Part shown: piece after piece, positions 38,701-51,900 of the stretch | Layout: every line of letters starts with the position of its first letter | Numbering within the stretch: the first letter of the stretch is position 1 | NCBI GenBank assembly: GCA_013400155.1 | Contig: VXBM01000544.1 | Coordinates: forward strand, 121,398-185,397 | Length of the DNA: 64,000 bases | DNA from: Helopsaltes ochotensis | Taxonomy: Eukaryota; Chordata; Aves; Passeriformes; Locustellidae | Reading direction: 5' to 3' | The notes under the pieces: generated by a model | The model's database searches: none | The model's input: the letters and a program-made list of their open reading frames with translations, nothing else | What the model was told of the DNA's origin: nothing | Position numbers and translations under genes: made by a program

Positions 38701-39497
38701 CTAGACCTGACATTATGAGGGCATGTCTGACTGCAGCAAGGTCTGTACTAAACACCAGATCAGAGACAGAACATTAAAGTAAAACATCAGATGTCACAGT
38801 CACTGTTCCACTGATCCAGGAAAGGCAGAGACTCCGAAGTGAGCAGGAACTGTGAACCTGCTTAATAAAGGCCATTCTTGCAAAGTCAAAAAAAATCATA
38901 CATCCAACACTTTCATCCCTTCATTAAAATAGAAATACTAAAAAGGAGCACTCCATAACATATCCCCATTGCTTTCTGACTGACATGTTGAATAAAAGGT
39001 AAAAGAAGAACTTCAGCAGAGATAATTAGAGCAACAAAGATCTTTCAGCACAAGGCAGCAGAGCTGAGGAGCCTACCAACCAGAAAGTGAATTATTTTGT
39101 TTGCTACTTGAACAACCAGAAGCTGTGAGCTGACTACTTCCTTTTATGAGGCATAGAAAAATTTCCATCAAGAGGTCACTCTGAGAAACGCCTCATCCTG
39201 TGTTTAAGCATGTAGCCCAGCAGAAATCACTGAAAAAGAACAACAAAAAGTGTGTATTTGCTGGGTTTCCTTCTGAACACTGAATGAACAGAGAAAATGT
39301 CCATTTAATGCAGAGAGCAAACAAGGATGTCAGTCTAATTAGATTCTGGTCTGTCATGCTCCTGATCCTGTCTAAGTACTCCTCTGAAAAAAATCTGATT
39401 GATGATGAAGGCACAATTATACAAACCTTAACATTCTCTCCAAATGCAGCTATGCAGAAAAGGGAGAGAGGGTAGGGAAAACAAAGGTGAAGTATAT
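35780..39497 (-). other. Possible extended 3' UTR, or unique flank
   Basis: About 3.7 kb of AT-rich, repeat-poor sequence with no supported ORF on either strand. No CR1 or LTR fragment was recognised, in contrast to the DNA further left. It ends at another AATAAA. It could be a long alternative 3' UTR of SMARCA1 or ordinary flank; RNA data are needed to tell. Confidence 0.35.
35798..35803 (-). terminator. Candidate distal polyadenylation signal
   Basis: AATAAA on the minus strand, about 4.1 kb past the stop codon, followed within about 25 bases by a T/G-rich stretch (GATGTCTTTTGGT). Several other hexamers lie between, so this assignment is tentative. Confidence 0.3.
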
Positions 39498-39900
39498 TTC
39501 TCTTCAAATAATTCAGTCAGTTTATTTTCCAACAGCCATATAAATTTAAAATATGAAACAACAATAATACAGCTATAGAATCTAGGTTTTCTTTCAAAGC
39601 AGCAGCATATAAAACATATAAAAGCTAAAACCTCAGCACAAGCTTCAAAAAACCAAGGACTGAGTGAATTCTGCCAAAGACATGAACCTCACAAAATACA
39701 GTACACAAAAATACTGGAATGCATAAGATATAAAGCTACACATTTTAGGTAAAGAAAGGCGTCGTAAAGGATACAAAATTTGCAAAATTAAAGCATGGGA
39801 CTTGGGGAAGAGTACCATGAATACAAAGAAGTTGGCAATTAATACGTGGAGATGGAGTGAAGAAAGTGGCAGTTCAGTATTTAGCACTCGGCTTTCGGGT
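39498..39900 (-). other. SMARCA1: Proximal 3' UTR of SMARCA1
   Basis: Sequence after the stop codon up to about 20-25 bases past a canonical AATAAA on the minus strand (39521-39526). No coding potential is seen. The 3' boundary is inferred only from the signal. Confidence 0.5.
39521..39526 (-). terminator. Proximal polyadenylation signal
   Basis: AATAAA on the minus strand, about 375 bases after the SMARCA1 stop codon. It is the first canonical hexamer downstream of the stop; cleavage would fall near 39500. Confidence 0.5.
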
Positions 39901-39972
39901 TCACGACTTCACTTTCTTAGCATCTTTTTTTCCAGAGTTCTCAGCAGCCAAATCTGCTTTTCTCTTCTGTGA
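39901..39972 (-). CDS. SMARCA1: SMARCA1 exon 24 (C-terminus and stop)
   Basis: Last coding exon: SQKRKADLAAENSGKKDAKK then VKS and TGA at 39901-39903. The acceptor AG is at 39973-39974, with a plausible tract upstream. The lysine-rich end matches the SMARCA1 C-terminus I recall (SQKRK...GKKDVKKVKS) and likely serves in nuclear import and DNA contact. Confidence 0.92.
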   Translation of the reverse strand, partial: SQKRKADLAAENSGKKDAKKVKS

Positions 39973-42900
39973 CTAAAGAGAACAAATAAGTATAAATTTA
40001 ACAAGATGGTGGTATTATAAAAAAAAAATTAAATATATAACTAACTATTCAAAAGGGAATGTACGACCCCAATGCATCCTAGATTTCAGTTCACCTTTGT
40101 AGGATATGATGGAAAGGCAAACATGAATCCCTGATCAAAACACTTAATTCCCCTACCCTTTTTATATCCTTAAAATCATGACATTGTCTCAGTGGTGCAG
40201 GCACCACACAGACCATGAATTGGATGAAAACATCAGGACTCTGATTTCCAGACAGTTCTGTTCTAAAAATGACAACCCTTCAAAATACAGGAAGAACTTT
40301 CTTCTTCCAGCATCTACTATGCAGGAGAGGAAAAGAATCCGAGAACAAATTGAGGCAACATGCAATGAACGTATGTAGGCAGTACAACTTCTTAAAAAGA
40401 GTCTTCTTCTGCTACTTAAACAAAAGACTTCTCGAATAAAAAAGAAAGCCCCCAAATATTATGCATGAGGACTACCTACCTAAGCAAGTCTAGGAGAGCT
40501 GTGAATAGATAAATTCAGTCTCTCAATTCATGGCTTCTATTAACACAATCAATGCCTACAGTTATCTTTTACATTTTCTAAAACAATAGATAATTGAATT
40601 CTACCCCACTGGAAGTAAAGTAAGTGCTGCTAGACATACTGCTGTAACTTTTGCTCCTCTTTTCTTCTTTTCAGCTCTTTCTTTTTCCTCGATTTCCATA
40701 TTTTCTTTTTCTATTAATGATATGAGAGTATTGCAGCGTCTCTGAAACTCCTAAGGAAAGAGAACACATCAAGTTTTTAAATAAATTATACAACTTCTCT
40801 TGCTTACGTAAGTACGTTCAAAATTCTTTAATTTTTTAAGCACTTCCATTTTCCTACAATATTCAATAATACTAATCATTAGCTTAGCTACTATTGTCTG
40901 TCTTTCCCACAGTGTAACCTTCAGAAACAGAAAAGGATTTACTGTCCTCCTGACAAGGAGTTTGCAGGGTTCTGTCTTCCAGCCTGACATCCCAAAGACT
41001 GATGTGATCCTTCATCTTGGTTAATGAAGCAAATTACAGCCTGCCAGCACAGTCTGCCAGATTTTAGGGAAGAGGTCTCCAAGCCTATCTTTAAAGTAGA
41101 GAGAAAAGGATGCAAAGCTATCTTAAGCAATACTTTTCCGTGGCAAACAGACTTGGGTGGATTTTGGTGAAAAGACACAGTAGAGCTGCAAATTGGCCAA
41201 AAACTTATTCAGTCTTAAATTGTGAACTCACTGTTGTATTTTTATTCAAACAGGAACCAAGAGACAGTTGATTTTAGCATCATGACATGCAAGCCACCAG
41301 GATTAAATGCCATAAGGTTGTTTACACACTAAAAAGTATTTCCAATACAACTCAAAATGTCTGCACTACAGTTACTAATGGCTGGCTTGCTTAACTCACT
41401 TGTCTTGGACAGTTACTTGTACCCCATTTAAATGAAAACGACCTTACAAAACACCTAACAGCCCATTTTTATTACAATTATTCAGTATATTCTATGTACT
41501 GTTGAGAACATGATTCCATGGGCTTTTGTTGCCAACTCAAAGGGGAAAGCTCTCTCCTGAGGAAAATAAAAAGGCCCCAAAAATATGTCTCCTCTCTGCT
41601 AAACTCAGAGAAGCCATTTTTGAAACATAGGCTATCCCAGAATTACCCAGTAGCACATCTCTCAGCCTACACTGGGTCCATTTGCAATGAAGTGAACAGG
41701 TGACCTTTTTGTCCACAAATTAAGTCTCTTATTTTCTCAGCATCTGCAAGCTGGGCATTGCCTCAGCCATCACGGCCCATCACGGTGACAGACAGGACTC
41801 TGTCACCTCTGTGCCTTCCTGAGCCTGAACCTTCTCAAAGGCAGGCATGGGACTCATCTTTGAGAGATAAAAACCCTCCAAGCCTAACCACATTCTTTAA
41901 GTTCTACAGTTTCCACAGATTCCTCTACAAAGGATGCTCCATGGCCTTGGGCAAAATCTGTGTCGTTCAGAACGGACACAGAGAATCCTACCACTACCTG
42001 AATTCTTTTTATCACATACACAGAGAAAAAAAATATCCTCAGGACATTTTTCTTTACAACTCCCTTCCAGAAATGTTCCCGTGTCATGCTTGCAGCTTCA
42101 CCAACAGAGTGCTGTAATAAGTCACTTTTATCACATCCCTGTGGCAATAACCCCACACCTTCCAGTGAAGGTTAAACCACAAATTAGGGTGCCGTGCTTG
42201 TGCCCTGCTATGTAACAGCCCTTCTGGAGCTAAAATATTCTCACTTCAATCAATAAACTCCCTCAAATTGCACCCAAACAACAAATTTTAGATAAAAAAG
42301 CAACAGCTCTGAGTAAACTTGAGTTCAAGCCATCCCAATATGTATTACAACCCCAAACACAGAACAAGAGAGCTTCTGTCCCAAAACCCTACACTCTACA
42401 GATGAACAGAGATGAAAAGAAACCAAAATAGAATGACTGTCAGTATGCCAGAAGTATTTTACATCATTTAAATTTGTGTACTTTGCACTTAGGAGCTGAG
42501 GTAAAGAGTGATGACAAGCTGCTTCATCATCATAATCTGGATTTTTTTCTAGCATATGAGAAATGGGATTGTGTTAAACTCAAAACAATCAACTGATCAG
42601 GAAGGACTAAGAAATAACCTTGATTCACTTGCCTAAGGCACTCAGGAAGATGCTCCTCTTTCCTGGGGACAAATGCTTGCATAAATACATACATTTCTAA
42701 AGTGTTCAGGTTCATGGTTACACTTTCCATACTGCTCCAAAGCATCTGCTGTGGACAGAGGTTGGACTCAAGAGGAATTCTCTCTGGAGAATCACAAAAT
42801 CAGCTGACAGTAAGACGTGACATGCACACAGGTTTCTTTGTACAGCTCCCATGAAGAAGAATATGAACAATAAATCCTGCATTAAGCTACTGAAATTTCA

Positions 42901-45900
42901 ATATGGACTGCTGCATTCCATTTTAGTACTACAAAAATCCACTTATTTAAAACACCTTGCGCTTTCAGAGATGAGTTTTTATTCTGTGTGGCCTGATACT
43001 TGACTCTTTTGGATGGAAAGAGAGAAGATGGACTTTGTTCATCCCCTCACAGCTATAAAGATTGCAATAAATAAGATGGGAGCACTGAACCATTGCCTTC
43101 TGCATGGCTGGAGGCAGAGATGCTGACTTGGGAGCAAAGGCAGCCCTCGGCTCTGTCCACAGGCCTGAGTATTCCTGTATTTACTAAGGAGTCATTTGTC
43201 TTATGCTGGGGAGTGTTTGCAGAAAGCTAAAAGACAATATGCATAATTTATGACTTCAGAGAATAGATACATGTTTCACTACTGCCATGGTATTTTGCAT
43301 TCTTCCTGCAGGGACAGAAATTAAAAAAAAAAACACCACACCACCAACAAAACCACCTGTGCTCAATTTAAAAACAACAACAAAAAAAATTACAATCTTA
43401 GGCACTCATGGTATCTTTAAGAACTTACATTTTGGGTAGACCATTTGATTTTGAAATAATTAAATGAAGCAGAATTTGTTTTTCGAAGAGAAATCTTCAG
43501 CAGAACAGAAATAGTAAGATGGAAGATAAATTAGCTACTTATATGGAATTCAAGGGACATCTAGTGGTTAGAACACAAAGCTTTCTCAAGGAGCCTGCTA
43601 AGCCCTTCTCAGAATTATCCTGCCCTTTTCATCTTGTTTCACATGAGTTTAAACGGTCACATGTGAATTTCAGCATTTAGGAAGCCTTCGCCACTTTCAC
43701 TGAACTTGTTTACTCCTCTGTAAATATTTGTATTTATACTCCATTCATTATTATTATCATCATGTGATTTTTCTAGTACATTTCTTTCCCAAAAAAAAAA
43801 AAAAAATCACCAAATGAGTACAAAATGGACCCACAAAAATTATTAATACCTCTACAAATGTCAGGCCATTACAATATACCAGCTGTATTAATAAACCATA
43901 CAGAGCATGATAATCTAGAATATTTCATAAAATCAAATGCACATTGAAAGGGAAAGATTGTTTTAAGTTTGTATTTCCATAATAGTCTTTCTCAACCATA
44001 TAGTACAAGAAAAACTAAAATTATTAATGGATGGAATTTTAACAGAAAACCTAAGCCACAAAATTCACTATATTCCCAGTGTCTCAGTTTCAGCATTAAA
44101 ACACCACAGAACATATTTCTACACTTGAGCAAATGATTTCTATCCCCTTTAAAAAAAGAGATACTGAACATAAGGACCTTCAAGACTTAAATTGAATATT
44201 TAACTCTACCCCTGACAACTATATATCAACTAATATTAAACGCTGAGCTACATTTTTAATTTCTAGTACCCATTTCTATGATTTATTTAAATGGATTCCT
44301 GCATAGAAAACTTAAAAGAAACTTCTTAATGTACTAAATATTGCAGGCTTCTCTCTTTATGGATGTAATTTTAAAGTCGAGTATTTCTTCAAACAGATAT
44401 TTTAGTAAGAAACACTTGTAATTCTTTTTAATTAAGGGCTAACTGCTGCCCTAACCAGAAACACTTCGATTGCTGAAATATCAAGTAAAAAGTGTATTGC
44501 ATAATTATAAGGAGTACTGGGAAAAGCAAATATACCCACCTGTTCAAATACACATTTTAAATATTTTATCTTATGTTTTATTTATTCTTAATAGAGTACC
44601 CAGAACTCTGCAAGAACATTCTTTCAGATAAACAAATCCTGAGGTCAGGAAATGAAGACAAACAAGCAGAAAGAACTGAGCAAAAATTTCAGGGCAGATC
44701 CAACAGCTTTTTTTTTTAAGAGTTCCATATTCTGATGCTGGCACCTACATACCTTGATATTTGCAAACACCAAGGTTTCCTGCTTAAAGACTAAATTAAA
44801 AATGAGTGGCTCTACTTTAAAATTCTGAGTACTAGTCTACTTGCTATTAACCTGGTATTATATTCTCTAAATACAAACAAAATTTTCAGTAAAGTACACC
44901 TAAAGAAATTTAGGCACTTGCATGGGATAATCCACACCTTCACAACTACAAAGTGCATTTTAAACCTGCTGCTTCAATGATTAACTCCTACGTGAATCAC
45001 TAACTTTCCTCGTGCTGTTAGAAATTAAATACCACATTAGAAAAGCTGCTTCCTTTTTCAAGGTTTTGTTCAGATGTTTTCAGTCTTTATTATCCAACAA
45101 TCCTAAAAAGGTGATATTTTATGAGATGTTGTTTGGTAAAACACTCGGTTTGCAATAAAAGTAACAAGGATATTTGTAAGTCTAGCCTACCTCTGCATTA
45201 ATCCCTTTGGGAACTTGGGACTTCAGTTTGGCAGGTTTTCTAATCTGTTTGTAGTGGTTTTTTTTCTGTACTAAGACGAAAAGTTACTTTGAAAGAAACA
45301 GAAATGAAAATAACCCCCCAAGTTATTCTTTCAGCATTAGTTTCCTAGACAAATTTGACGTGGCGGTGCTAAGAAAAAAGCACGAGGGAGCTCCTGTGAG
45401 GGGTACCCACCATGGCAGTCCTGGATTTGATGAACCAGTCGAACCTGAACTGGGGAGCGTTGCGCACGCACTGCCTCAGCTCCTCGTACACGTTCTCCTT
45501 GTCAAAGCCCATCTTGTGCAGCATGCAGATCAGGAACCTGTCCTCCTCCTCCGTGTAGTTCTTCCCTTTGTTTGTGCCATACTGGATACGCAGCTGGTGG
45601 AAAGGGGCTTTGTACCTGGCGATCTGAAAGCACAGCAAAAGTAAGGGCTGATAAATGTACATCAAGGAATTAGTGCATGATACTGTGGATGGCTGCTAGA
45701 AGGTATGCTACCTGAGCTGCATAAAAAGAGACAGAACCCTCATCCCCAATTATTCTTTTTCTGAAGGAATTTTTGGAAGAAGTCAGCTACAGAGAACAAA
45801 AAACCTGGGATAATTACTTTGGCATCAAGGGCTTTCTTGATACTGATCCTCCGTTGAATTCTTGCCTCTCCCCGTTCAATCTGAGCCATAATCCTCTCAA

Positions 45901-48900
45901 TGTCCTGTAGTTCATTACAACGTTCCCAGAAAACAGCTAGAAAACACAAAACAATTGTTGAAAAAACCTTTTCCTCTGCTCTTACAAACTTTATTGTAAA
46001 GACACTCTGGCAAAAAAAAACCAAGTTTAGCTTGTGGTTCCATTAAACCTTAAACAGTGAGCTAATGCTCTCCATCTTACCATGCTAGCCAAAAAATAAG
46101 CTTGCACTGACTTTATTCAGTATCTTTAAAAGTTAACTGTAAGTAAAGGCTCAGTAAAAACTCTAGCAAAATTTACATGCAACATAATTAACTGTAAAAT
46201 AAATTCAACACTTTGAAGGGAACTCTTGTGGAGCTCTTCCTTTTTAACTACAGGAAGAAGACTGCAAAGTTCATTTTATGAAGGTGTTTAGTAAAATTAC
46301 ATCTAAGGCTGAAAGAGGAAGAAACCTCAAAAGCACTGTGTGAATACAAAAGACAAAGGTAAAGTGTACAAGCTAAAATAGTAGAGATACAGCATAAAGA
46401 ATCACCTTGGCACTATAAGGCAAATTCACAATTTCACAATTCCATGTTGTCAGTGAGAATTAGCTGCATCAAATTCTAAATCTTGACTAGGAAGGGCTAA
46501 AGGCATCTGGAGGTGTTATGCTGCAAAAATCAACCTTTTTAATAGAATTTAGTCTTCTGGGAAAAAAAATTTGCATACTTTAACAAAAAAAATTCTTGAA
46601 TGCATCCAATTTCTCTATCTTGTAGTTTTAAAAGAACATGTAGCAAAAATCATGGCAATACTCTGGTATTGGGAAATAAACACATTTCAAAATATCACAA
46701 ACCTGAGTACTCAATGACCTCCTCAGGTGACTTTCCTTCCACCTCACGGGCAATATTGTCTATATCATCACGACCGTATTTCTCATTAGCTTTAATAAAC
46801 TGATTAAAATCTCTTTTATTCCAGTTTGTAAAACCCTGTAAGCAACGAGAGATCAAGAAGGTATTACCAGGTCAAAGGGAAGGATGTTCCAAAATTTTGA
46901 TTTATGTATGTACCATGTGCTCCTCTGCAACATCCCATAATTACAGTGGTTAATGGTCTTTCAGCATTTCCATAAACTCGAGTTAGCCAGGCTTTATTCC
47001 TGAATCATTAAAATCTAAAGAGTTATTTTTGAGCACGACTCCACGTGCAGTAGTGAGAGCTTTTTATCCTTTCTTTTTAAAGTTTTGGTGATGTTTCTCT
47101 CCAAAGAAAGCAGCTGTGACAGTTGCCTTTCTGCAGCTACAAGCAGCACACTTCAGAGGAGTACAAGGTGCAGCAAAGCAAAGTGTCAGCACGAGTTCTT
47201 AGAGCAGCACAAGTATCTAAAAGCAAGAGCTCCTGCTTCAGACAGTTACAAACCTGGAAGCAGACAAACAGCTGGATGAAAGCGTGAGTGTGTCAAGGAA
47301 AGATCTCTAGTCTACAAAGATGCAATCAAATGGAAACTCTAAAGCACTGTCAAACAGAGAATTTGTGATGTACCAAAGAAATCAATCCAAAACGGAACAA
47401 GTGAGATGCAATGCACAAAAACACCATCCAAGAAAGAGACATTACAATTTAAAGACAGGGAAAGCAGAAAATGCCAGGAACAAACAAGACAATCACATGC
47501 CTGGGCAATAATCTGCAATGCACTGAGTTTCTTTCACCACAGAAATATATTTACAAGGAATTTTGTCAGTTCTCCAGCTGAATAAGCTCACTCCACAGTT
47601 ACCATGTTCAGCATGAGTCTAACATACACAATACAACTATTTCTTTTTAATCATTAACAGCAGTGCTGATATGCACATCAGCACCAGCTAAAATATTTCC
47701 TCTGCTCCACATAGGTGAAATTAACAGTGAAATTGTGACCTTGCAATTTTCTTCCGAGGTGCACTACCCCCAATTCTTTAGCAGAAAATTTCCTGAATCA
47801 AGAAAACCCTTTTACTTTGAGACACACCTTTCTCCTTAACAATCAGCTTTTAATAAGCCCACTCAGCAGGATAATCAGTCAAAAGGTCGAGAAACAAGTC
47901 AGTGACAGAAGTTCAGTCCCAGTACAAAAACAACATGCTTAACAACTCAACTGGGACTGAATTAATGGATGTGACATGCCTTAGACACCTGCATAAACAC
48001 CATGTATGTTGACACAGGCTTGTCCTGATTCAAACCCTTTTTGATTAACAAAAACTACACAGGATTTAATGCACGTACAAGAAATCCACGGGTTGGATTT
48101 CTGCATGTATTGCTGGGTAGCACATCTACTATGCAAGCTGCTCAGAAATGTTCAAGGACTTTCAAGGAAACAAACAGTAGATGACTAAGATGTAAACTTC
48201 TTCAAGGACAGGAAAGGTCCCTCAAAGCAAAACCAATCAAAATCATTACGTCTTGTGTGCTTTCTTCTTTCAATAACATCAGCATGGCTTTCCTGGGTGT
48301 ATTTACCAGTACTTACATTCCACACTAGCTAAAACATATGATGAAATACTTCAGCTGATTTCATTTTACCTGTGTTAGCAGCTTTTCCTTCTCCTCACTT
48401 TCCTCAGTGTTCAGAGGCATAGACTCATCTATCTTCTTTTGTTCCTCCTTTTGTACCTGAGCTGCGTTTGGAAGGTCAGGATTCCTGGGGACCTAAAATC
48501 AGGGGCATCACGAAGCAGCAGTGCAGCAACGTTATTTGGAAGACTGCGTTTTAAAAGCACTGATCTGTACAAATTACCAAATGTGTTCTACCTAGATCCA
48601 GATCTTATTGCTTAAACCCCTCCTCCCAAAACCAGGCCTGGATTTAAGCTGTAAGTTGGTTCTGCCCTGAGCCCAGCACTCCTGCACAGTGACCTTGGGA
48701 TGTTGTGAGAGGCAGCGCTGTCACAGGTCACTGATTTCAGTGGTATTTTCACTAGCAAAGGACCTGTTTTCCTACACCCATTGCTTTAAAATGTGTTATA
48801 ACTACTGTGAAACAGTTTTATACCCTGGAAGGTGACCTTATATATTAGCCAAATTTTCCTCACCTTTGACCACACGTCACACCTTTGCTTTTGAGTATAT

Positions 48901-51900
48901 GAAGCACCAGAACTGTCTTTCCTTTTGCTATTCTATTTTATTGATAGTAGTCCACCACAAAACACAAAGCTGCACAGATATGTAATTTTTAGTGAAGGAA
49001 AGAATGGCAGATGACATTTTCTGCTCCTCAGTGGAACAGAAACAGAAGAATATAGAAGCTTTCAGCCGTTTCTTTCACAATAACTTAGGTCAAGGTTGCA
49101 ACAAATCTACAAAAAGGAGTACAAATACATTTCACTGATTTGAAAAGGAAAAAATGCATTACCTTGTATCCTATAGTTTTACGGTAATACAGAATTTCTT
49201 TCTCCAGAAGTTCAAACAACCGTGGTGGGAAAAACTGAAAATCCTGAATATTTGGTTGTTTTGGAGGTCGTGGAGCCTTCAAAAAATACACAGACACATC
49301 AGCATAATAGAAGCTTAACTTTTCTGCAAGTAAACTACCATAATTCAGCAGCAGTGCAATTTATGGCTTTGTAAATATAGAGGGGTAGAGCAGGGGATGC
49401 AGCATGGGAGAGGAGGAGCAAAAGAACAACACAAAACCCTTCCAGACTCGCCAACTTCTCACCTTTGGGACTTTTGGTTCACTGACACGCAGGGCTTCTC
49501 TGAAATAAGCATCCACTGCGTAATTGGCTTTGCGTTCTCTTTTCGGAGGCTCAATCCATTCCATCATGCTCAGCTACACACAGGACAGAAGAAAAAGCGA
49601 CTTAAGCAATTGTTTGCCTCCCTGAAGTCTCAAGAATAATGACTAATATGGCACTGCACAACAGGAATGTGTTTTTGCACAGCAAATCTAATGATTGTGC
49701 TCGATAATTTGGGTACTACAATAGAGCTCAAAAATAAGCTAGAAATTATAGGTGATTATAGCAAGTATTTAAGCACTTCAAATTAACTTGTGGCTTTTAT
49801 GCTTGCATCTCTAAACTGAGGTCTTAAAAGCTACAATAAATTACCTTTTGTTTTTCTCTGTAATCTTCACCTTCAAAGTTGTACAGGCTCATCTCTGTGT
49901 CCATAGTGAAATTTCGTAGGGAGCTCTCTCCCATTTTCTGCAATCGTTCATTCATTTCAGCTGTCTAAAAAGAGAGGAAGATACTTCCAGGCTCACTCAA
50001 GCTATTTTATCTTTTCTGAAAAAACAGCTTTCATCATTACTACAGCAGTAGTAGTAACATTACTCAACATCTTTTTCTGATTTTAACTTTTACTTACATT
50101 TTCTTCTAGAGAGATACCCATTGTCCTTTCCAATTTAGAGCAATTTGACTTCAAGACTCTCCATTAAACTGAATTTATTATGCAGGGATGTAGTCCTACA
50201 ACTGTAGAATTTAACTTGGAATTTTAAATTAAATTTATGCCCATCTCCTTGGAGCTGAAATGGCAGTTCATTTTCTCATAGAGCTATCTATGACCTAATG
50301 AAGTTCCATAAAGACTTTGTGTCTATCAGAATTGCTGGCATTAAATTTACATCTTTCTAAGAGACCACAAAATAAGCAGTGCTTTAACATATGATCAGCA
50401 TGAACCTTGAAGATAATTACAATCACTGATTCTACTTCTTCAAAACTTTGATAGTATTTAAAATCCGCACAAATAGTAAAGTAATAATAGATTTACGCTA
50501 TCGGATCTCGTTCTATTTTGTGCATGTGTATTTTGAATTCCGTATTAAACAGCTCTCTAACCTTCTTTTCACCTCTTTCTAAGATAGTTGTTATATCTTC
50601 CTCTGTCAGCTCGCTGTCTTTGGAGGCAAACACGTGCGTGGCTCCGTGCCGGATCATCTGCAGCATCTCATCTTTTGCCAGTTTGTTGGACTGCTGGTCT
50701 ATGAGCCTTCCTACAAGCACAAGGAAGGTGTTGGAAGTTATAATATGGGAGATCCAGCAGGACCATGCAAGCAGTGGATTTTTTTTTTTTTTTTTTTACT
50801 TCACTGACAGAACAAGAAAGGAAAAACAGAACAACCATACAGAAAAAATGCATTTTGTTCGAGATGGGAATAAATGGAAGTCAGGAACTCGGGGGAAAAT
50901 TAAAGAAATAACTTTGACTCAAGCTGTAACAAACATTTCACATTCAGACAATTCAAATTTTACATTAAAGAACTTATTCTTACAAAGTCAGCTGAACTTT
51001 TAAGATCGCAATCTTATCTCAAGATGAAAAACTGTGAGGTATTCTGTAATAGCCACTAAGAAGTGTTTGACACTTTCAACATTCACATCACTAATTCCAA
51101 CCCAATTTTCTGATTATTTTTCCCAAAATTTGAATTCCTGTCCCAAAATTTTGCTTATGCTATCTCTTCTCACGCTATCAAAATTTTGACCACCATCCTT
51201 TCAGCAGCCCACCCTTTAGTCAATACAAAAACCCCTTAAAACCTAGCTTGAGTACCTTAGTTTTGAAAAACTGTTCATCTAAGTGCTTCTAAACAAAAGT
51301 ACACAAAGATGTTCTACTGTTCAGTGAACTCTTACGTGGTAAGAAGCCTGTGTATATCATTATTTCAACTGCCACGGAACATACCTGATTTTCTTTTTAG
51401 CACATCACAAAACTAAATAACATCTATTCATGTAGTCTACTTTGCTCATTTAGACTCACTCTATGTCTACATCAATTAGGAAAGCAGAATTTAAAAAGAA
51501 TTCAGCTGAACAAGCGAATACCTTGCACATTGAGGTTGATTTAGTGCTATTATACACAAGGCCTGCTTTCTCCAACACTGTACATTCGTACGGTTATTTC
51601 ACCATACTTTTTTAAGGGACTGAACAATTCTGTTGCAGACAAACATATATAGCAGTTGATACCTTGTTGTATAACTATAGAGTCCAGCCTCAGTTTTATT
51701 TCAGCTCTTTCTACAATCCTCTCTTCAACAGTATTATCAGTGATAAGTCGGAACACCCGTACTGGTTTCTTTTGACCAATACGATGCGCACGGTCCTAAC
51801 AAACATAAATCAATGAGTGTTCAGCAACAAGAACTCACAAGCAATAGACAGTCAGCTTGCAGAAACAGCAGCCTCAAACTAGCATTGGACTTGTTGGTTC

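Noticed and set aside
45360..45644. Plus-strand ORF over the SLIDE exon
   Set aside because: Antisense shadow of SMARCA1 exon 22, whose minus-strand translation matches ISWI proteins throughout.
49361..49462. Extension of SMARCA1 exon 17 past its donor
   Set aside because: The frame stays open beyond GTGAGA, but similarity to ISWI ends exactly at the donor and resumes in phase at exon 18.
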